Positions 1-9,220 of a stretch of 28,404 bases of DNA are shown here, piece after piece (position 1 is the stretch's first letter; each line of letters opens with the position of its first letter). The position numbers and the translations under genes were made by a program. The stretch lies in the NCBI RefSeq assembly GCF_019052365.1, contig NZ_JAHQUY010000042.1, forward strand, positions 1 to 28,404. The letters run 5' to 3'. The notes under the pieces were generated by a model. The model ran no database searches, was not told the DNA's origin, and saw only the letters and a program-made list of their open reading frames with translations. This DNA is from Leyella stercorea. GTDB lineage: Bacteria; Bacteroidota; Bacteroidia; Bacteroidales; Bacteroidaceae.

Positions 1-31
1 AAGTGTCAGCCCTAATTTATTTTGTATGAAA

Positions 32-98
32 AGTTTTAGCGGACAGCAATAATATTTTTATAACTTTTGTGTCCTTTATAGTTTTACCGGACAGCAAT
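32..98. repeat. Direct repeat pair at left edge
   Basis: Two 19-bp copies that differ at one base lie at 32-50 and 80-98, 48 bp apart. Both carry GGACAGCAAT preceded by AGTTTTA(G/C)C. They sit downstream of the penicillin-binding protein gene (stop at 112-114) in AT-rich DNA with no ORF. They could be the end of an insertion sequence that continues outside the window, or a simple intergenic repeat; the window is cut too close to decide. Confidence 0.6.
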
Positions 99-111
99 AT
101 ATTGATATGGA

Positions 112-2595
112 TTAGAGGTCGTCGAAGTTGACGGCTTCCTCCTTAGGGCGCTTGTGTGTGCTGGGCTGTTCTGACGAACCTTCCTTTGCAGGTTCGGTAG
201 CTTTGTGGTGTTCTATTGGTGCGCCATTCTCGTCGAGCACTATCTCCTCCTCAACATGTATGCTGTCGGAGTGTGAAGAGTCAGTCTTCTCGCGAGTGTA
301 GTAGCTCTGGCAGTTGTACATCGACGAGGTGATGTCGGCATCCTTCGGCTTGCCGAACTTCACGCGATACTTGGCGAACGCAGGGTCGTTAAGCACAGAC
401 TCGATGAAGAGTCCGCAGATAGGTAGAGCGGTGCGCGAACCCTGTCCGAGAGCGCCGGTGCGGAAGTGGATGCAGCGGTATTCGCCGCCTACCCATGCGC
501 CTACGACGAGCTTCGGGCTGACGCCCATGAACCATGCGTCGGAGTGGTTGTTGGATGTACCGGTCTTGCCGCCCCAGTCGGTGTCGCGGAATTTGCCCAC
601 ATATCCGTTGAGGCTCATTGATGTGCCGCCCGGTTCGCTTGTGCCGCCCATGAGGAGCTGCTGCATGAGGAACGCACTCTTATAAGGTATCACCTGCTCC
701 TCGTTCATCGGCGCACGGTATACCTCCTTGCCGTTGCGGTCGACGATGCGCGTAACGAGAACGCGCTTCACGTACTTGCCGTCGTTGGCTACGGTGCTAT
801 AGGCGTTGGCAAGCTCGAGCAGGTTGATGTCGCTCGAACCGAGGGCGAGCGCCGGAGTCTCGTCGAGCGGACTCTCGATGCCCATCTTATGCGCCGTCTC
901 GGCGATGCGCGTGATGCCCATCTCCTGTCCGAGGCGCACGGCGATAGAGTTGATGCTTCGTGCGAAGGCAGCCTTCAGCGGTATAGAGTCGCCGGTGAAG
1001 TAGCCGTTGGCGTTGGTAGGCGCCCAGGTCACCTCCTCGTTATGCTTCTTGTCGAACACCTGCATAGAGAAGTATTCGTCGCGACGCTTGTCGCACGGCG
1101 TGAGTCCCTGATTCATAGCCTCGGTGTAGACGAAGAGCTTGAACGTAGAGCCCGGCTGGCGCATTGCCGTCACCTTGTCGTACTTCCACGACTTGAAGTC
1201 GATGTCGCCCACCCATGCCTTCACGGCGCCGGTCTGCGGCTCCATAGCCACGAACGAGCAGTGCATGAAGTGAACCATGTAGCGGATAGAGTCCATTGTA
1301 GACATCTCCTTCTCTATTGTGCCGTGCTCGTAGTCGAAGAGCTTCACCTTGTGCGGGCGGTTGAGGTAGTACTCGATGGAGTCGGGGTTGTTCGGGAAGC
1401 GTGTAAGCAGATACTTGTATACGGGCTGGCGCTTGGCTATGCCCTCGATGAAGCCCGGGATGACGTTGTGATTCTCGTCCTGCCACGGGTCTTGATTACC
1501 CCAGTGGTTGTTGAAGTTGCGCTGCACCTGCTTCATCTGCTTTATGGCAGCCTCCTCGGCGTATTTCTGCATACGCGAGTCGATGGTGGTGTATATCTTC
1601 AGACCGGAGGTGTAGAGATCGTAGTCGTTGTCGCGGCACCATGTGCGCAGCTCGTCGGCAACAGCCTCGCGGAAGTAGAGCGCCGTGCCGTCGTAGTTGC
1701 TCTCAACGCTGTAGTTGAGCTTGATGTCTATCTTGGAGATAGAGTCGTAGTCGGCGTGTGTCATGTCGCCGTGGCGTACCATGTTGCTGAGCACAACGTT
1801 GCGGCGGCGCAGCGAGTTCTCGGGGTTGGTAAGCGGGTTGTAGTAGGTTGTGGCCTTCAGCATGCCCACGAGCACAGCCGCCTGCTCAACGGTGAGATCC
1901 TTCGGCGAGCAGTTGAAGTAGGTCTTCGCTGCGGTCTTGATGCCGAAGGCGTTGCTACCGAAGTCGACGGTGTTGGCGTACATGGTGAGAATCTCGTTCT
2001 TGTTGTGCGTCATCTCGAGCTTGGTGGCTATGATCCACTCCTTCGACTTGACGATGAGCATGCGCACACCTGGAATCATGCCGAGCAGACCGGTAGAGTA
2101 GTTGGTGCGCATGCGGAACATGTTCTTGGCAAGCTGCTGCGTGATGGTAGAGGCGCCGCGTGCGTCGTGATGCACCACAGCGTCCTTCACAGCGCTGGCA
2201 AGACCTTTGTAGTCGATGCCGTGATGGCTGTAGAAGCGCTCGTCCTCGGTAGCGATGAGAGCCTTCCAGAAGACGGGGTTCACGTCCTCGAACTTCACCG
2301 GTGTGCGGTTCTCGTTGAAGTATTTGCCGATGAGCACACCGTCGTCGCTGTATATCTCCGACGCCTCACTGGTTACGGCATCCTTGATGGCGATGAAGCC
2401 CGGCGACTTGCCGAAGAGCCACAGGAGGTTGATGTCGACAGCTCCGAGGTAGAGGAAGAAGGCAACGATGCACGAAGCTATGCCTATGAGTGTCTTGGCG
2501 TACCATTTGCGGCCTCGGTAGAGGTTGCGGTACCAATGGCAGAAAGTGCGTGCCTTCTGCAGACACCAGGTGAGAATCAGCTTTACTTTTTTCAT
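112..2595 (-). CDS. mrcA: Bifunctional penicillin-binding protein 1A (class A PBP)
   Basis: Polymerises lipid II into glycan strands and cross-links the peptides in the periplasm. With the ATG at 2595 the protein is 827 aa: a basic cytoplasmic N-terminus, one membrane segment near 33-53, then a GT51 transglycosylase domain with EDERFYSHHG (117-126) and RGASTITQQLAKN (146-158). The transpeptidase domain has STFK (483-486, nucleophile S483), SIN (547-549) and KTGT (677-680). All catalytic motifs are intact. The tail from about 765 is acidic and Ser/Glu-rich and probably disordered. An in-frame ATG at 2634 would add 13 residues, but 2595 is preferred because the A-rich stretch just before it is typical of Bacteroidota starts and the basic MKKVK start fits. 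Last gene of the minus-strand block; a -7 box at 2673-2680 suggests its own promoter. Confidence 0.93.
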   Translation of the reverse strand: MKKVKLILTWCLQKARTFCHWYRNLYRGRKWYAKTLIGIASCIVAFFLYLGAVDINLLWLFGKSPGFIAIKDAVTSEASEIYSDDGVLIGKYFNENRTPVKFEDVNPVFWKALIATEDERFYSHHGIDYKGLASAVKDAVVHHDARGASTITQQLAKNMFRMRTNYSTGLLGMIPGVRMLIVKSKEWIIATKLEMTHNKNEILTMYANTVDFGSNAFGIKTAAKTYFNCSPKDLTVEQAAVLVGMLKATTYYNPLTNPENSLRRRNVVLSNMVRHGDMTHADYDSISKIDIKLNYSVESNYDGTALYFREAVADELRTWCRDNDYDLYTSGLKIYTTIDSRMQKYAEEAAIKQMKQVQRNFNNHWGNQDPWQDENHNVIPGFIEGIAKRQPVYKYLLTRFPNNPDSIEYYLNRPHKVKLFDYEHGTIEKEMSTMDSIRYMVHFMHCSFVAMEPQTGAVKAWVGDIDFKSWKYDKVTAMRQPGSTFKLFVYTEAMNQGLTPCDKRRDEYFSMQVFDKKHNEEVTWAPTNANGYFTGDSIPLKAAFARSINSIAVRLGQEMGITRIAETAHKMGIESPLDETPALALGSSDINLLELANAYSTVANDGKYVKRVLVTRIVDRNGKEVYRAPMNEEQVIPYKSAFLMQQLLMGGTSEPGGTSMSLNGYVGKFRDTDWGGKTGTSNNHSDAWFMGVSPKLVVGAWVGGEYRCIHFRTGALGQGSRTALPICGLFIESVLNDPAFAKYRVKFGKPKDADITSSMYNCQSYYTREKTDSSHSDSIHVEEEIVLDENGAPIEHHKATEPAKEGSSEQPSTHKRPKEEAVNFDDL

Positions 2596-2672
2596 CTTAT
2601 TGTTATTTTTCAAGTTGCCGCATGCCGATGACATGCCGCCGGTTTATTAATTGATTTATAGTTATGAATATG

Positions 2673-2680
2673 CAAAAGTA
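2673..2680 (-). promoter_or_regulatory. Candidate -7 box for the PBP1A gene
   Basis: On the minus strand this reads TACTTTTG followed by C, an exact match to the Bacteroidota -7 consensus TAnnTTTG. It lies in the short space between the miaA stop and the PBP start and would give a leader of roughly 70 nt. No TTTG -33 element is seen at the expected 19-21 nt spacing, so confidence is moderate. Confidence 0.4.
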
Positions 2681-2690
2681 CATATTTTGC

Positions 2691-3599
2691 TTAACCTACG
2701 AGACTTGTATCAATGAAATTTATGATTTCTTTAATGTTATCGGGGCAGAACCAGTGGATAGAAGCGTCGCGCTTGAACCATGTCTGCTGCTTGCGGCAGT
2801 AGCGGCGACTGTTGCTCTGTATCTTGAAGATGCACTCGTCGAGGGTGGTGAGTCCGTCGAGATACTCGAACATCTCCTTGTAGCCCACGGTGTTCAGGGC
2901 GTTCTCCGAGCGCTGCGGGTATACGGCAAGCGCCTCCTGCTCGAGTCCGGCGTCAATCATGTCGAGAACGCGCGCGTTGATGCGGTCGTAGAGCACGTCG
3001 CGTGGTCGGGTCAAGCCAATCTTTATGATGTTGAACGGGCGCTCCTTGCGTTCGCTCTTGCGAAACGAGGTGTAGGTCTGGCCGGTGCAGTGGCATATCT
3101 CGAGTGCATGCACTACGCGGCGTGGGTTGTTGCGGTCGACAATCGCCCAGTGCTCGGGGTCGAGCAGCTTCAGTTCGGCAACGAGTCGCTCAAGTCCCTC
3201 GTCGGCAAGTCGCTGCTTCATCCATTCGCGCGTCTCGTCGTCGACGGTGGGTATGTCGTCGATGCCGTTGCACACGGCGTCGATGTACATCATCGAGCCG
3301 CCCGTGAGCAGCGCCCTGTCGTAGCGCTCGAAGAGGTCGGCGGTGAGCAGCTGCATCACATCACTCTCGTACATCGACGCACTATAGTAGTCGCCGATGT
3401 GGTGGGTGCCAACGAAGTAGTGAGGCACTCGGGCGCGCTGTGCGGCGGTGGGTGCGGCGGTGCCTATGGGTATCTCCTCGAATATCTGTCGGGAGTCGGC
3501 GTTGATGATTGGTATGTTGAGGTGCTCGGCCACTTGCAGGCACAGTTCTGTCTTGCCTACGCCCGTCGGACCGAGTATTACTATCAGTGTTTTTGCCAT
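2691..3599 (-). CDS. miaA: tRNA dimethylallyltransferase MiaA
   Basis: Transfers a dimethylallyl group to N6 of A37 in tRNAs that read codons starting with U. The ATG at 3599 gives [10 protein letters not shown] and 302 aa, the usual length. An upstream in-frame ATG at 3659 is rejected because the extra 20 residues do not resemble the family and lie in a repeat/hairpin region. Visible motifs are the Walker A GPTGVGKT (10-17), DSRQIF (35-40), TGGSMMY (99-105), NTVGYKEM (236-243) and QTWFKRD (272-278). It follows lpxA at the end of the lipid A cluster, separated by 120 bp that hold a hairpin. Confidence 0.95.
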   Translation of the reverse strand: MAKTLIVILGPTGVGKTELCLQVAEHLNIPIINADSRQIFEEIPIGTAAPTAAQRARVPHYFVGTHHIGDYYSASMYESDVMQLLTADLFERYDRALLTGGSMMYIDAVCNGIDDIPTVDDETREWMKQRLADEGLERLVAELKLLDPEHWAIVDRNNPRRVVHALEICHCTGQTYTSFRKSERKERPFNIIKIGLTRPRDVLYDRINARVLDMIDAGLEQEALAVYPQRSENALNTVGYKEMFEYLDGLTTLDECIFKIQSNSRRYCRKQQTWFKRDASIHWFCPDNIKEIINFIDTSLVG

Positions 3600-3620
3600 A
3601 TAATATACGGAAACAAAAAA

Positions 3621-3684
3621 AGAGACAATAGCGGCAACGCAGTATCTTGTAAGCTGCATTGTCTCTATTGTCTCTATTATCTCT
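3621..3684. repeat. 9-bp tandem repeat with inverted copy between lpxA and miaA
   Basis: Three tandem 9-bp units lie at 3658-3684: ATTGTCTCT twice, then ATTATCTCT. A reverse-complement copy, AGAGACAATAG, lies at 3621-3631 and can pair perfectly with CTATTGTCTCT at 3665-3675, or with the neighbouring unit, so alternative hairpins are possible. No T-tract follows on the minus strand, so it is more likely a processing or stability element, or a simple-repeat expansion, than a terminator. Confidence 0.6.
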
Positions 3685-3719
3685 ATTTCTTGAAAACAGT
3701 AGTGTTTTTTTGATGATGT

Positions 3720-4490
3720 CTATCGGATGATTCCGCGCTGTGAAGTCTCTACGAAGTTGAGGATGTATTCCACTTCCTTTGTCATAGGCAATGTCTTGCG
3801 TACCTCCTCGATGCCTTCCTTCAGTGTGCCAGTGTTGTAGAGCAGGCGGTAGGTGTTGTGGATGAGGTCGATCTGCTCCTTGCTGAATCCGCGGCGGCGC
3901 AGACCTACGATGTTCAGACCGCAATACTTCAGCGGGTCGCGACCGGCAATGATGTACGGAGGAATGTCCATCGGAGAGCGCGAACCGCCCTGCACCATTA
4001 CGTAGCCGCCGATGTGGCAGAACTGGTGAACGAGAACGCAACCAGAGAGGATGGCGTTGTCGTCGATGACTACCTCGCCGGCAAGCTTTGTAGAGTTGCC
4101 GATAATCAGTCCGCTACCGAGCACGCAATCGTGTCCTACGTGCATGTTCTCCATCAGAAGGTTGTTGGAGCCGATAACGGTCTTGCCTTTCGACGCTGTA
4201 CCGCGCGAGATTGTTACGTTCTCGCGGATAGAGTTGTTGTCGCCGACAACGCAGGTTGTCTCCTCGCCACGGAACTTGAGGTCTTGCGGCTTTGTAGAGA
4301 TGCTTGCGCCGGGGAAGAACTCGTTGTTGCTGCCGATGCGTGCACCTACATGGATGGTTACACTGTTCTGCATTACGTTGTTGTCGCCGATTTCTACATT
4401 ACGGTCGATGTAGCAGAACGGGCCGATGATGTTGTTATCGCCAAGCTTTGCTTCGGGATGTACGTATGCTAAAGGACTGATTTGATTCAT
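3720..4490 (-). CDS. lpxA: UDP-N-acetylglucosamine acyltransferase LpxA
   Basis: First step of lipid A synthesis: transfers a 3-hydroxyacyl chain from ACP to the 3-OH of UDP-GlcNAc in the cytoplasm. The 256 aa match the family length. Residues 1 to about 180 show hexapeptide repeats of the left-handed beta-helix (repeated I-G-x-N/D patterns), followed by a C-terminal helical region from about 190. The catalytic His is H120 in MHVGHDC (116-122). It sits 78 bp downstream of lpxC/fabZ, with an intercistronic hairpin, and upstream of miaA. This order is familiar from Bacteroidales. Confidence 0.96.
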   Translation of the reverse strand: MNQISPLAYVHPEAKLGDNNIIGPFCYIDRNVEIGDNNVMQNSVTIHVGARIGSNNEFFPGASISTKPQDLKFRGEETTCVVGDNNSIRENVTISRGTASKGKTVIGSNNLLMENMHVGHDCVLGSGLIIGNSTKLAGEVVIDDNAILSGCVLVHQFCHIGGYVMVQGGSRSPMDIPPYIIAGRDPLKYCGLNIVGLRRRGFSKEQIDLIHNTYRLLYNTGTLKEGIEEVRKTLPMTKEVEYILNFVETSQRGIIR

Positions 4491-4509
4491 CTTGATTATA
4501 TTTTATGGA

Positions 4510-4557
4510 GATGTGCCAAAATGAAGTTACACGTGGCAGACTCCCTTTTGACACATC
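4510..4557 (-). other. Intercistronic hairpin between lpxC/fabZ and lpxA
   Basis: The 12-bp arms at 4510-4521 and 4546-4557 are complementary apart from one position. In the minus-strand RNA that position is a U-G pair, so the stem is unbroken there. The loop is 24 nt. It ends about 20 nt before the lpxA start and has no U-run after it. It may be an RNA-processing or translation-control site, or a partial terminator that sets the LpxA/LpxC ratio; sequence does not choose between these. Confidence 0.55.
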
Positions 4558-4568
4558 TTCTTTACTGT

Positions 4569-5954
4569 TTACTTGTTCTTTACAATCTGTGCTGTGAATG
4601 TAGCCTCCGAAACGACGTGGTCGCCTACGAACACGTAGCCCTTCATTGACGAGATGCCATGGCGCAACGGCGCAAGCAGGTCGACCTTGAAGAGAAGTGT
4701 GTCGCCCGGAACAACCTTCTGGCGGAACTTCACGTCGTCTATCTTCATGAAGTAAGTAGACCAGCGCTCAGGCTCTTCGAGAGTGTTGAGCACCAGCAGA
4801 CCGCCGCACTGAGCCATCGCCTCAATCTGAAGCACGCCCGGCATGACAGGTTCCTGCGGGAAGTGGCCTACGAAGAACGGCTCGTTGGCTGTGACGTTCT
4901 TCACGCCTACGATGCTTGTGGCGCCGAGGCTTATCACCTTGTCAACAAGCTGCATAGGATAGCGATGGGGGAGAAGCTCGCGGATGCGGATGTTGTCCAT
5001 CAGCGGTTCCTCGTTCGGGTCGTATATCGGTGCCTGAATCTCGTGCTTGCGAATCTCGCGGCGCATGAGACGTGCAAACTTGTTGTTAATGGTGTGACCG
5101 GGGCGTGTGGCGATGATGCGGCCCTTGATAGGCTTGCCGATGAGAGCCATGTCGCCGATTACGTCGAGCAACTTGTGGCGTGTGCACTCGTTGTCCCAAA
5201 CAAGCGGCTTGTGCTGTATGTAGCCAAGCTCAGTAGCGTCGCGACGCTCTACGTGAATCATGTCTGCAAGCGAGTCGAGACGCTCCTGTGTGGTCTGCAT
5301 CTCGTAGATGACGATGGCGTTGTCGAGGTCGCCGCCCTTGATGAGGTTGGCCTTCAACAGTGGCTCGATGTCGCGTACGAATACGAATGTACGTGCCGGA
5401 GCGATGTCGGTGCCGAACTTGTCGATGCGGTCGAGTGTGGCAAACTGTGAGCTGACGAATTTGGAGTTGAACGAGCACATTGCTGTGAGCGAGAACTCCT
5501 CGTCGGGGAGGATGGTGATGCAAGAACCGGTCTCCTCGTCCTTCACCTCAATCTTGTGGCGGATGATATACCAGTCCTTAGGAGCGTTCTGCTCCTCAAT
5601 GCCCACCTCGTTGATCTTGTCAACGTACAGAGCTGCACTACCGTCGAGGATAGGGAACTCGGGGCCGTTCACCTGGATGAGACAGTTGTCGATGCCCATA
5701 GCGTAGAGGGCAGCCATACCGTGCTCAATGGTAGACACGCGCATATCGCCTTTACCCAAAACGGTGCCACGTTGTGTGTCAATTACGTTCTCAGCGATTG
5801 CCTGAATTGTAGGCATACCGTCGAGGTCGATGCGCTGTATTTTATAGCCAGTGTTCTCAGGGGCAGGGTTGAATGTCACGGTGAGACTCAAACCGGTGTG
5901 CAGGCCTTTGCCGCACAAAGAGAAACTGCCTTTAAGTGTCTTTTGTTTTGACAT
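4569..5954 (-). CDS. lpxC/fabZ: LpxC-FabZ fusion: UDP-3-O-acyl-GlcNAc deacetylase / 3-hydroxyacyl-ACP dehydratase
   Basis: A bifunctional 461-aa protein. The N-terminal part (about 1-310) is LpxC, the committed zinc deacetylase of lipid A synthesis. Its metal ligands are H78 (in STIEHG), H260 and D264 (HKLLDVIGD), and it has the general-base E77 and catalytic H287 (GHTIN). The C-terminal part (about 322-461) is FabZ, with LLPHRYPMQLVD (327-338), H364 in GHFP and E378 in the active-site helix. Both halves are intact. The fusion is characteristic of Bacteroidota. It joins two enzymes that draw on the same 3-hydroxyacyl-ACP pool. The gene begins 18 bp after the lpxD stop, so it is probably co-transcribed with lpxD. 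Confidence 0.97.
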   Translation of the reverse strand: MSKQKTLKGSFSLCGKGLHTGLSLTVTFNPAPENTGYKIQRIDLDGMPTIQAIAENVIDTQRGTVLGKGDMRVSTIEHGMAALYAMGIDNCLIQVNGPEFPILDGSAALYVDKINEVGIEEQNAPKDWYIIRHKIEVKDEETGSCITILPDEEFSLTAMCSFNSKFVSSQFATLDRIDKFGTDIAPARTFVFVRDIEPLLKANLIKGGDLDNAIVIYEMQTTQERLDSLADMIHVERRDATELGYIQHKPLVWDNECTRHKLLDVIGDMALIGKPIKGRIIATRPGHTINNKFARLMRREIRKHEIQAPIYDPNEEPLMDNIRIRELLPHRYPMQLVDKVISLGATSIVGVKNVTANEPFFVGHFPQEPVMPGVLQIEAMAQCGGLLVLNTLEEPERWSTYFMKIDDVKFRQKVVPGDTLLFKVDLLAPLRHGISSMKGYVFVGDHVVSEATFTAQIVKNK

Positions 5955-5972
5955 TATTATATTGTTTGTTGT

Positions 5973-7010
5973 TTATTTATCGTTGTTCTTGAGCGACTCC
6001 ATCTCTTTTTTCAGGTCGTTCAAGTCCTTGTACATATCAGGCAGACGACGGAAGATAGCCTGCGACTTGAAGTACTGGCGCAGTGGCATCGGCGGTGTGC
6101 CGATGAGTTCTTCGTTGCCTTTCAAGTTGCCCGGTACACCCGACTGTGCTCCGAGAAGGGTGCGGTCGCCGATTGTGATGTGGCCTGCCAAGCCTACCTG
6201 GCCGCCGAACATACACCATGAACCTACCTTTGTGCTGCCTGCAATGCCTACCTGAGCCGACATCACGGTGTTCTCGCCAATCTCCACGTTGTGGGCAACC
6301 TGCACGAGGTTGTCGAGCTTAACGCCCTTGCGGATGAAGGTAGAACCCATTGTCGAACGGTCTACACAGGTGTTAGCGCCGATCTCAACATTGTCCTCGA
6401 TGGTCACGATGCCAATCTGCGGTATCTTGTCGTAGCCTTCTGCGTTAGGAGCAAAGCCGAATCCGTCAGAACCGATTACGCTGCCAGCGTGAAGAGTTAC
6501 GTTGTTGCCGAGCTTACAGCCCTGATAGATGGTCGTGTTAGGGTAGATGAGGCAGTTGTCGCCCATCTTCACGTTGTCGCCGATTACGGCGTGAGGATAG
6601 ATCTGGCAGTTGTCGCCTACAACGGCGTTGTCGCCGATGCATGCAAACGGACCCACATAGCAGTCCTTGCCGAGCTTTGCAGTCGGCGAAACGTATGCCT
6701 GCGGAGCAACGCCAGTCTTCTTCGGCTTGCTTGCTTCATAGATTTGGAGCAGCTTGGCAATACACTCGTATGCGTTGTCAACACGTATGAGTGTGGCTTG
6801 AACGGGGTGCTCAAGCTCTACATCGTTGTTGACAATCACTACCGACGACTTGGTGTCGTAGATGTAGTGGGTGTATTTCGGGTTTGAAAGGAATGAGATG
6901 GCGCCTTCTACACCTTCTTCTATCTTTGAGAAGGTGTTGATTTTCGCATCTTTGTTGCCTTCTACGCGACCGCCAATCACGCTCGCTATCTGTTCTGCTG
7001 TAAATTCCAT
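5973..7010 (-). CDS. lpxD: UDP-3-O-(3-hydroxyacyl)glucosamine N-acyltransferase LpxD
   Basis: Third lipid A enzyme: adds the N-linked 3-hydroxyacyl chain to the LpxC product. The 345 aa match the family. The N-terminal uridine-binding domain spans about 1-100, followed by hexapeptide repeats at about 105-300 (VGDN/IGDN patterns), GSDGFGFAP (180-188) and the catalytic His H240 in QVAHNVEIG. The C-terminal helix (about 310-345) is charged. First gene of the lpxD-lpxC/fabZ-lpxA-miaA run; candidate -7 boxes lie just upstream and the pyrF terminator lies beyond them. Confidence 0.97.
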   Translation of the reverse strand: MEFTAEQIASVIGGRVEGNKDAKINTFSKIEEGVEGAISFLSNPKYTHYIYDTKSSVVIVNNDVELEHPVQATLIRVDNAYECIAKLLQIYEASKPKKTGVAPQAYVSPTAKLGKDCYVGPFACIGDNAVVGDNCQIYPHAVIGDNVKMGDNCLIYPNTTIYQGCKLGNNVTLHAGSVIGSDGFGFAPNAEGYDKIPQIGIVTIEDNVEIGANTCVDRSTMGSTFIRKGVKLDNLVQVAHNVEIGENTVMSAQVGIAGSTKVGSWCMFGGQVGLAGHITIGDRTLLGAQSGVPGNLKGNEELIGTPPMPLRQYFKSQAIFRRLPDMYKDLNDLKKEMESLKNNDK

Positions 7011-7035
7011 TTCTGTTTTTTCTATGTTATTCTTG

Positions 7036-7077
7036 CAAATATATAGATGATAGTTGTCTATAGATGTTGCAAATGTA
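7036..7077 (-). promoter_or_regulatory. Candidate tandem -7 boxes for the lpx operon
   Basis: The minus strand holds two exact TAnnTTTG matches, each followed by C: TATATTTG (7043-7036) and TACATTTG (7077-7070). They would give leaders of about 20 and 55 nt for lpxD. No TTTG element is found at the standard spacing for either box. The placement between the pyrF terminator and lpxD supports transcription starting here. Confidence 0.45.
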
Positions 7078-7149
7078 AGAAAATTAATTTACATTATGCT
7101 TTTTAACAATACATATTTATCAATTTTGTCTGAAAATACGTCAGTTTTT

Positions 7150-7175
7150 ACGAAAAAAGCCCGATGTGAGGCTTT
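7150..7175 (-). terminator. Intrinsic terminator of the pyrF transcript
   Basis: On the minus strand AAAGCC (7175-7170) pairs with GGCTTT (7161-7156) across an 8-nt loop, and the T-run continues to 7153. The stem overlaps the pyrF stop codon. The stem is short (6 bp), but the T-tract and position fit a rho-independent terminator separating pyrF from lpxD. Confidence 0.6.
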
Positions 7176-8001
7176 AAATGCCGTATTTTTTCAGCTCAGC
7201 GTCCATCTGCATCTGCAGTTCCTTTGCCTTCTCTGCAGCAACGGTTGCGAAGTCTTCGCCATTAGAAGCGTAGATGATTCCGCGAGAGCTGTTGACGAGA
7301 AGTCCGCAGTCGGCGTTCATGCCGTACTTGCATACTTCCTCAAGCGAACCGCCCTGAGCACCAACGCCAGGAACGAGCAGGAAGTGGTCGGGAACTATCT
7401 TGCGGATATCCTCGAACATGCGGCCCTGTGTAGCTCCGACAACGTACATCATGTTCTCCTTGTCGCCCCACTGCTGAGATGTGCGCAGCACTTTCTCGAA
7501 CAGACGCTCACCGTTCTTGTCTTCTGTGAGCTGGAAGTCGTGGCTGCCCTTGTTGCTGGTGAGAGCGAGCAGGATAACCCACTTGTCCTTGTAGCCGAGG
7601 AACGGCGTAACGCTGTCTTCGCCCATGTACGGAGCCACGGTGAGCGAGTCTACGTCGTACTCGTCGAAGAATGTGCGAGCGTACATTGCGCTTGTGTTGC
7701 CGATGTCGCCGCGCTTTGCGTCAGCCACGATGAAGTGGTTGGGGTAGTTCTCCTTCAGATACTTGATTGTCTTCTCGAAAGAGATGAGACCCTTCACGCC
7801 GAATGCCTCGTAGAAAGCGAGGTTTGGCTTGTAAGAAACGCAGTAGGGGGCTGTTGCGTCGATGATTGCCTTGTTGAAGGCGAAGATCGGGTCTTCCTCG
7901 TTGAGGATATGCTGCGGCACCTTCTTCAAGTCGGTGTCAAGACCTACACAGAGGAACGAGCGCTTTGTCTTTATCTGGCTTACTAATTCTGATCTGTTCA
8001 T
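7174..8001 (-). CDS. pyrF: Orotidine 5'-phosphate decarboxylase PyrF
   Basis: Decarboxylates OMP to UMP, the last step of de novo pyrimidine synthesis. With the ATG at 8001 (MNRSELVSQ) it is 275 aa, the longer PyrF form common in Bacteroidota rather than the roughly 240-aa form of E. coli. An ATG at 8031 would add ten residues without family resemblance. The catalytic segment DAKRGD is at 94-99, with CVGLDTD at 18-24 and a C-terminal PGVGAQGG phosphate-binding loop. It lies 86 bp downstream of prfA, and its 3' end overlaps a terminator. Confidence 0.95.
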   Translation of the reverse strand: MNRSELVSQIKTKRSFLCVGLDTDLKKVPQHILNEEDPIFAFNKAIIDATAPYCVSYKPNLAFYEAFGVKGLISFEKTIKYLKENYPNHFIVADAKRGDIGNTSAMYARTFFDEYDVDSLTVAPYMGEDSVTPFLGYKDKWVILLALTSNKGSHDFQLTEDKNGERLFEKVLRTSQQWGDKENMMYVVGATQGRMFEDIRKIVPDHFLLVPGVGAQGGSLEEVCKYGMNADCGLLVNSSRGIIYASNGEDFATVAAEKAKELQMQMDAELKKYGI

Positions 8002-8087
8002 AACGATTGGTTTTACAAATTGATTATACAATAAGTTTTATAAACTGATGCTAAAAAATAGATATAATTGCTTTTGGTTGCAACCGA

Positions 8088-9200
8088 TTACAATTCGTTC
8101 TCCTTCATCTTCTCCGCATTCTCAGCTACGGTGAGTGCGTCGATCATCTGCTGGATGTTGCCGCCCATGAAGCCGGGAAGGTCGTATACGGTCATGCCGA
8201 TGCGATGGTCGGTTACACGGCCCTGCGGGAAGTTGTATGTACGAATCTTTGCCGAGCGGTCGCCGGTAGAGACGAGAGTCTTGCGGCGGTTTGCAATGTC
8301 GTCGACATACTTCTGGTGCTCCTTATCATATATATATGTACGCAGACGTGCAAGAGCTCTTTCCTTGTTCTTAGGCTGGTCGCGGGTCTCGGTACACTCG
8401 ATGAGGATTTCCTCAACCTCTCCGGTGTTCGGGTTCTTCCACATATAGCGGGCACGCACACCCGACTCCACCTTGTTCACGTTCTGTCCGCCAGCACCTG
8501 AAGAACGGAATGTATCCCACTTGATTTCGCCCTCGTTGATATTAACCTCGAACGGGTCTGCCTCAGGAAGAACGGCTACGGTAGCAGCAGAAGTCTGCAT
8601 GCGTCCGTTTGATTCGGTAACAGGCACACGCTGTACGCGGTGAACGCCCGACTCATACTTCAATGTGCCGTATACGTTGTCGCCGCTTACAGCGAAGCAG
8701 ATTTCCTTGAAGCCGCCGACAGCGCCTTCGCTCTCGCTTGTTACAGACACTGTCCAGCCTTTCGACTCGCAGTATTTCTTGTACATCATGAAAATCTCGC
8801 CGGCAAAGAGACAAGCCTCGTCGCCACCGGTACCGGCGCGAATCTCCATCTGTACGTTCTTTGCGTCCTCGGGGTCCTTCGGCACAAGAGCAATCTTTAT
8901 TTCTTCCTCAAGTTTTGGCTGGAGCTCTTCGTTTACGGCGAGTTCCTCACGCGCCATCTCTTTCATCTCCGCATCCTGCTCGTTCATGATGATATCCTTT
9001 GCCTCAGCGATGCCGTTAAGACAATTGATATACTTCTGACGGAGCTTCATAATGTCTTCAAGATCCTTGTACTCCTTTGTCAGTTTCACGTAGCGCTGTT
9101 GGTCGGCGATTACAGAAGGGTCGGTGATGAGGGTTGATACTTCCTCATAGCGTGCCTCAAGTCCGTCGAGTTTTTCTAATATGTTATTGTTTTCTGCCAT
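8088..9200 (-). CDS. prfA: Peptide chain release factor 1
   Basis: Reads UAA and UAG stop codons and triggers peptidyl-tRNA hydrolysis on the ribosome. The protein is 370 aa, close to the usual 360. It shows an N-terminal helical domain, the P-V-T codon-recognition tripeptide (193-195 in RVQRVPVTES), which marks RF1 rather than RF2, and the GGQ hydrolysis motif (237-239 in SGAGGQNVNKVESGVR). No programmed frameshift is seen, as expected for RF1. It sits between purM and pyrF and has an octamer-repeat region just upstream of its start. Confidence 0.97.
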   Translation of the reverse strand: MAENNNILEKLDGLEARYEEVSTLITDPSVIADQQRYVKLTKEYKDLEDIMKLRQKYINCLNGIAEAKDIIMNEQDAEMKEMAREELAVNEELQPKLEEEIKIALVPKDPEDAKNVQMEIRAGTGGDEACLFAGEIFMMYKKYCESKGWTVSVTSESEGAVGGFKEICFAVSGDNVYGTLKYESGVHRVQRVPVTESNGRMQTSAATVAVLPEADPFEVNINEGEIKWDTFRSSGAGGQNVNKVESGVRARYMWKNPNTGEVEEILIECTETRDQPKNKERALARLRTYIYDKEHQKYVDDIANRRKTLVSTGDRSAKIRTYNFPQGRVTDHRIGMTVYDLPGFMGGNIQQMIDALTVAENAEKMKENEL

Positions 9201-9220
9201 TTGTCAAATTTAATGTTGTT

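Noticed and set aside
889..2631. 580-aa plus-strand ORF opposite the penicillin-binding protein gene
   Set aside because: It is the antisense shadow of a gene with intact catalytic motifs. Its protein is Val/His/Leu/Arg-rich with no family resemblance, a common artefact in this base composition.
4569..5954. LpxC-FabZ fusion as a novel gene fusion
   Set aside because: Real, but this fusion is well known in Bacteroidota, so it is recorded only as a feature.
9205..9212. TAAATTTG -7 box on the minus strand before prfA
   Set aside because: It matches the consensus, but a start site would fall on the prfA start codon and no -33 element is present.
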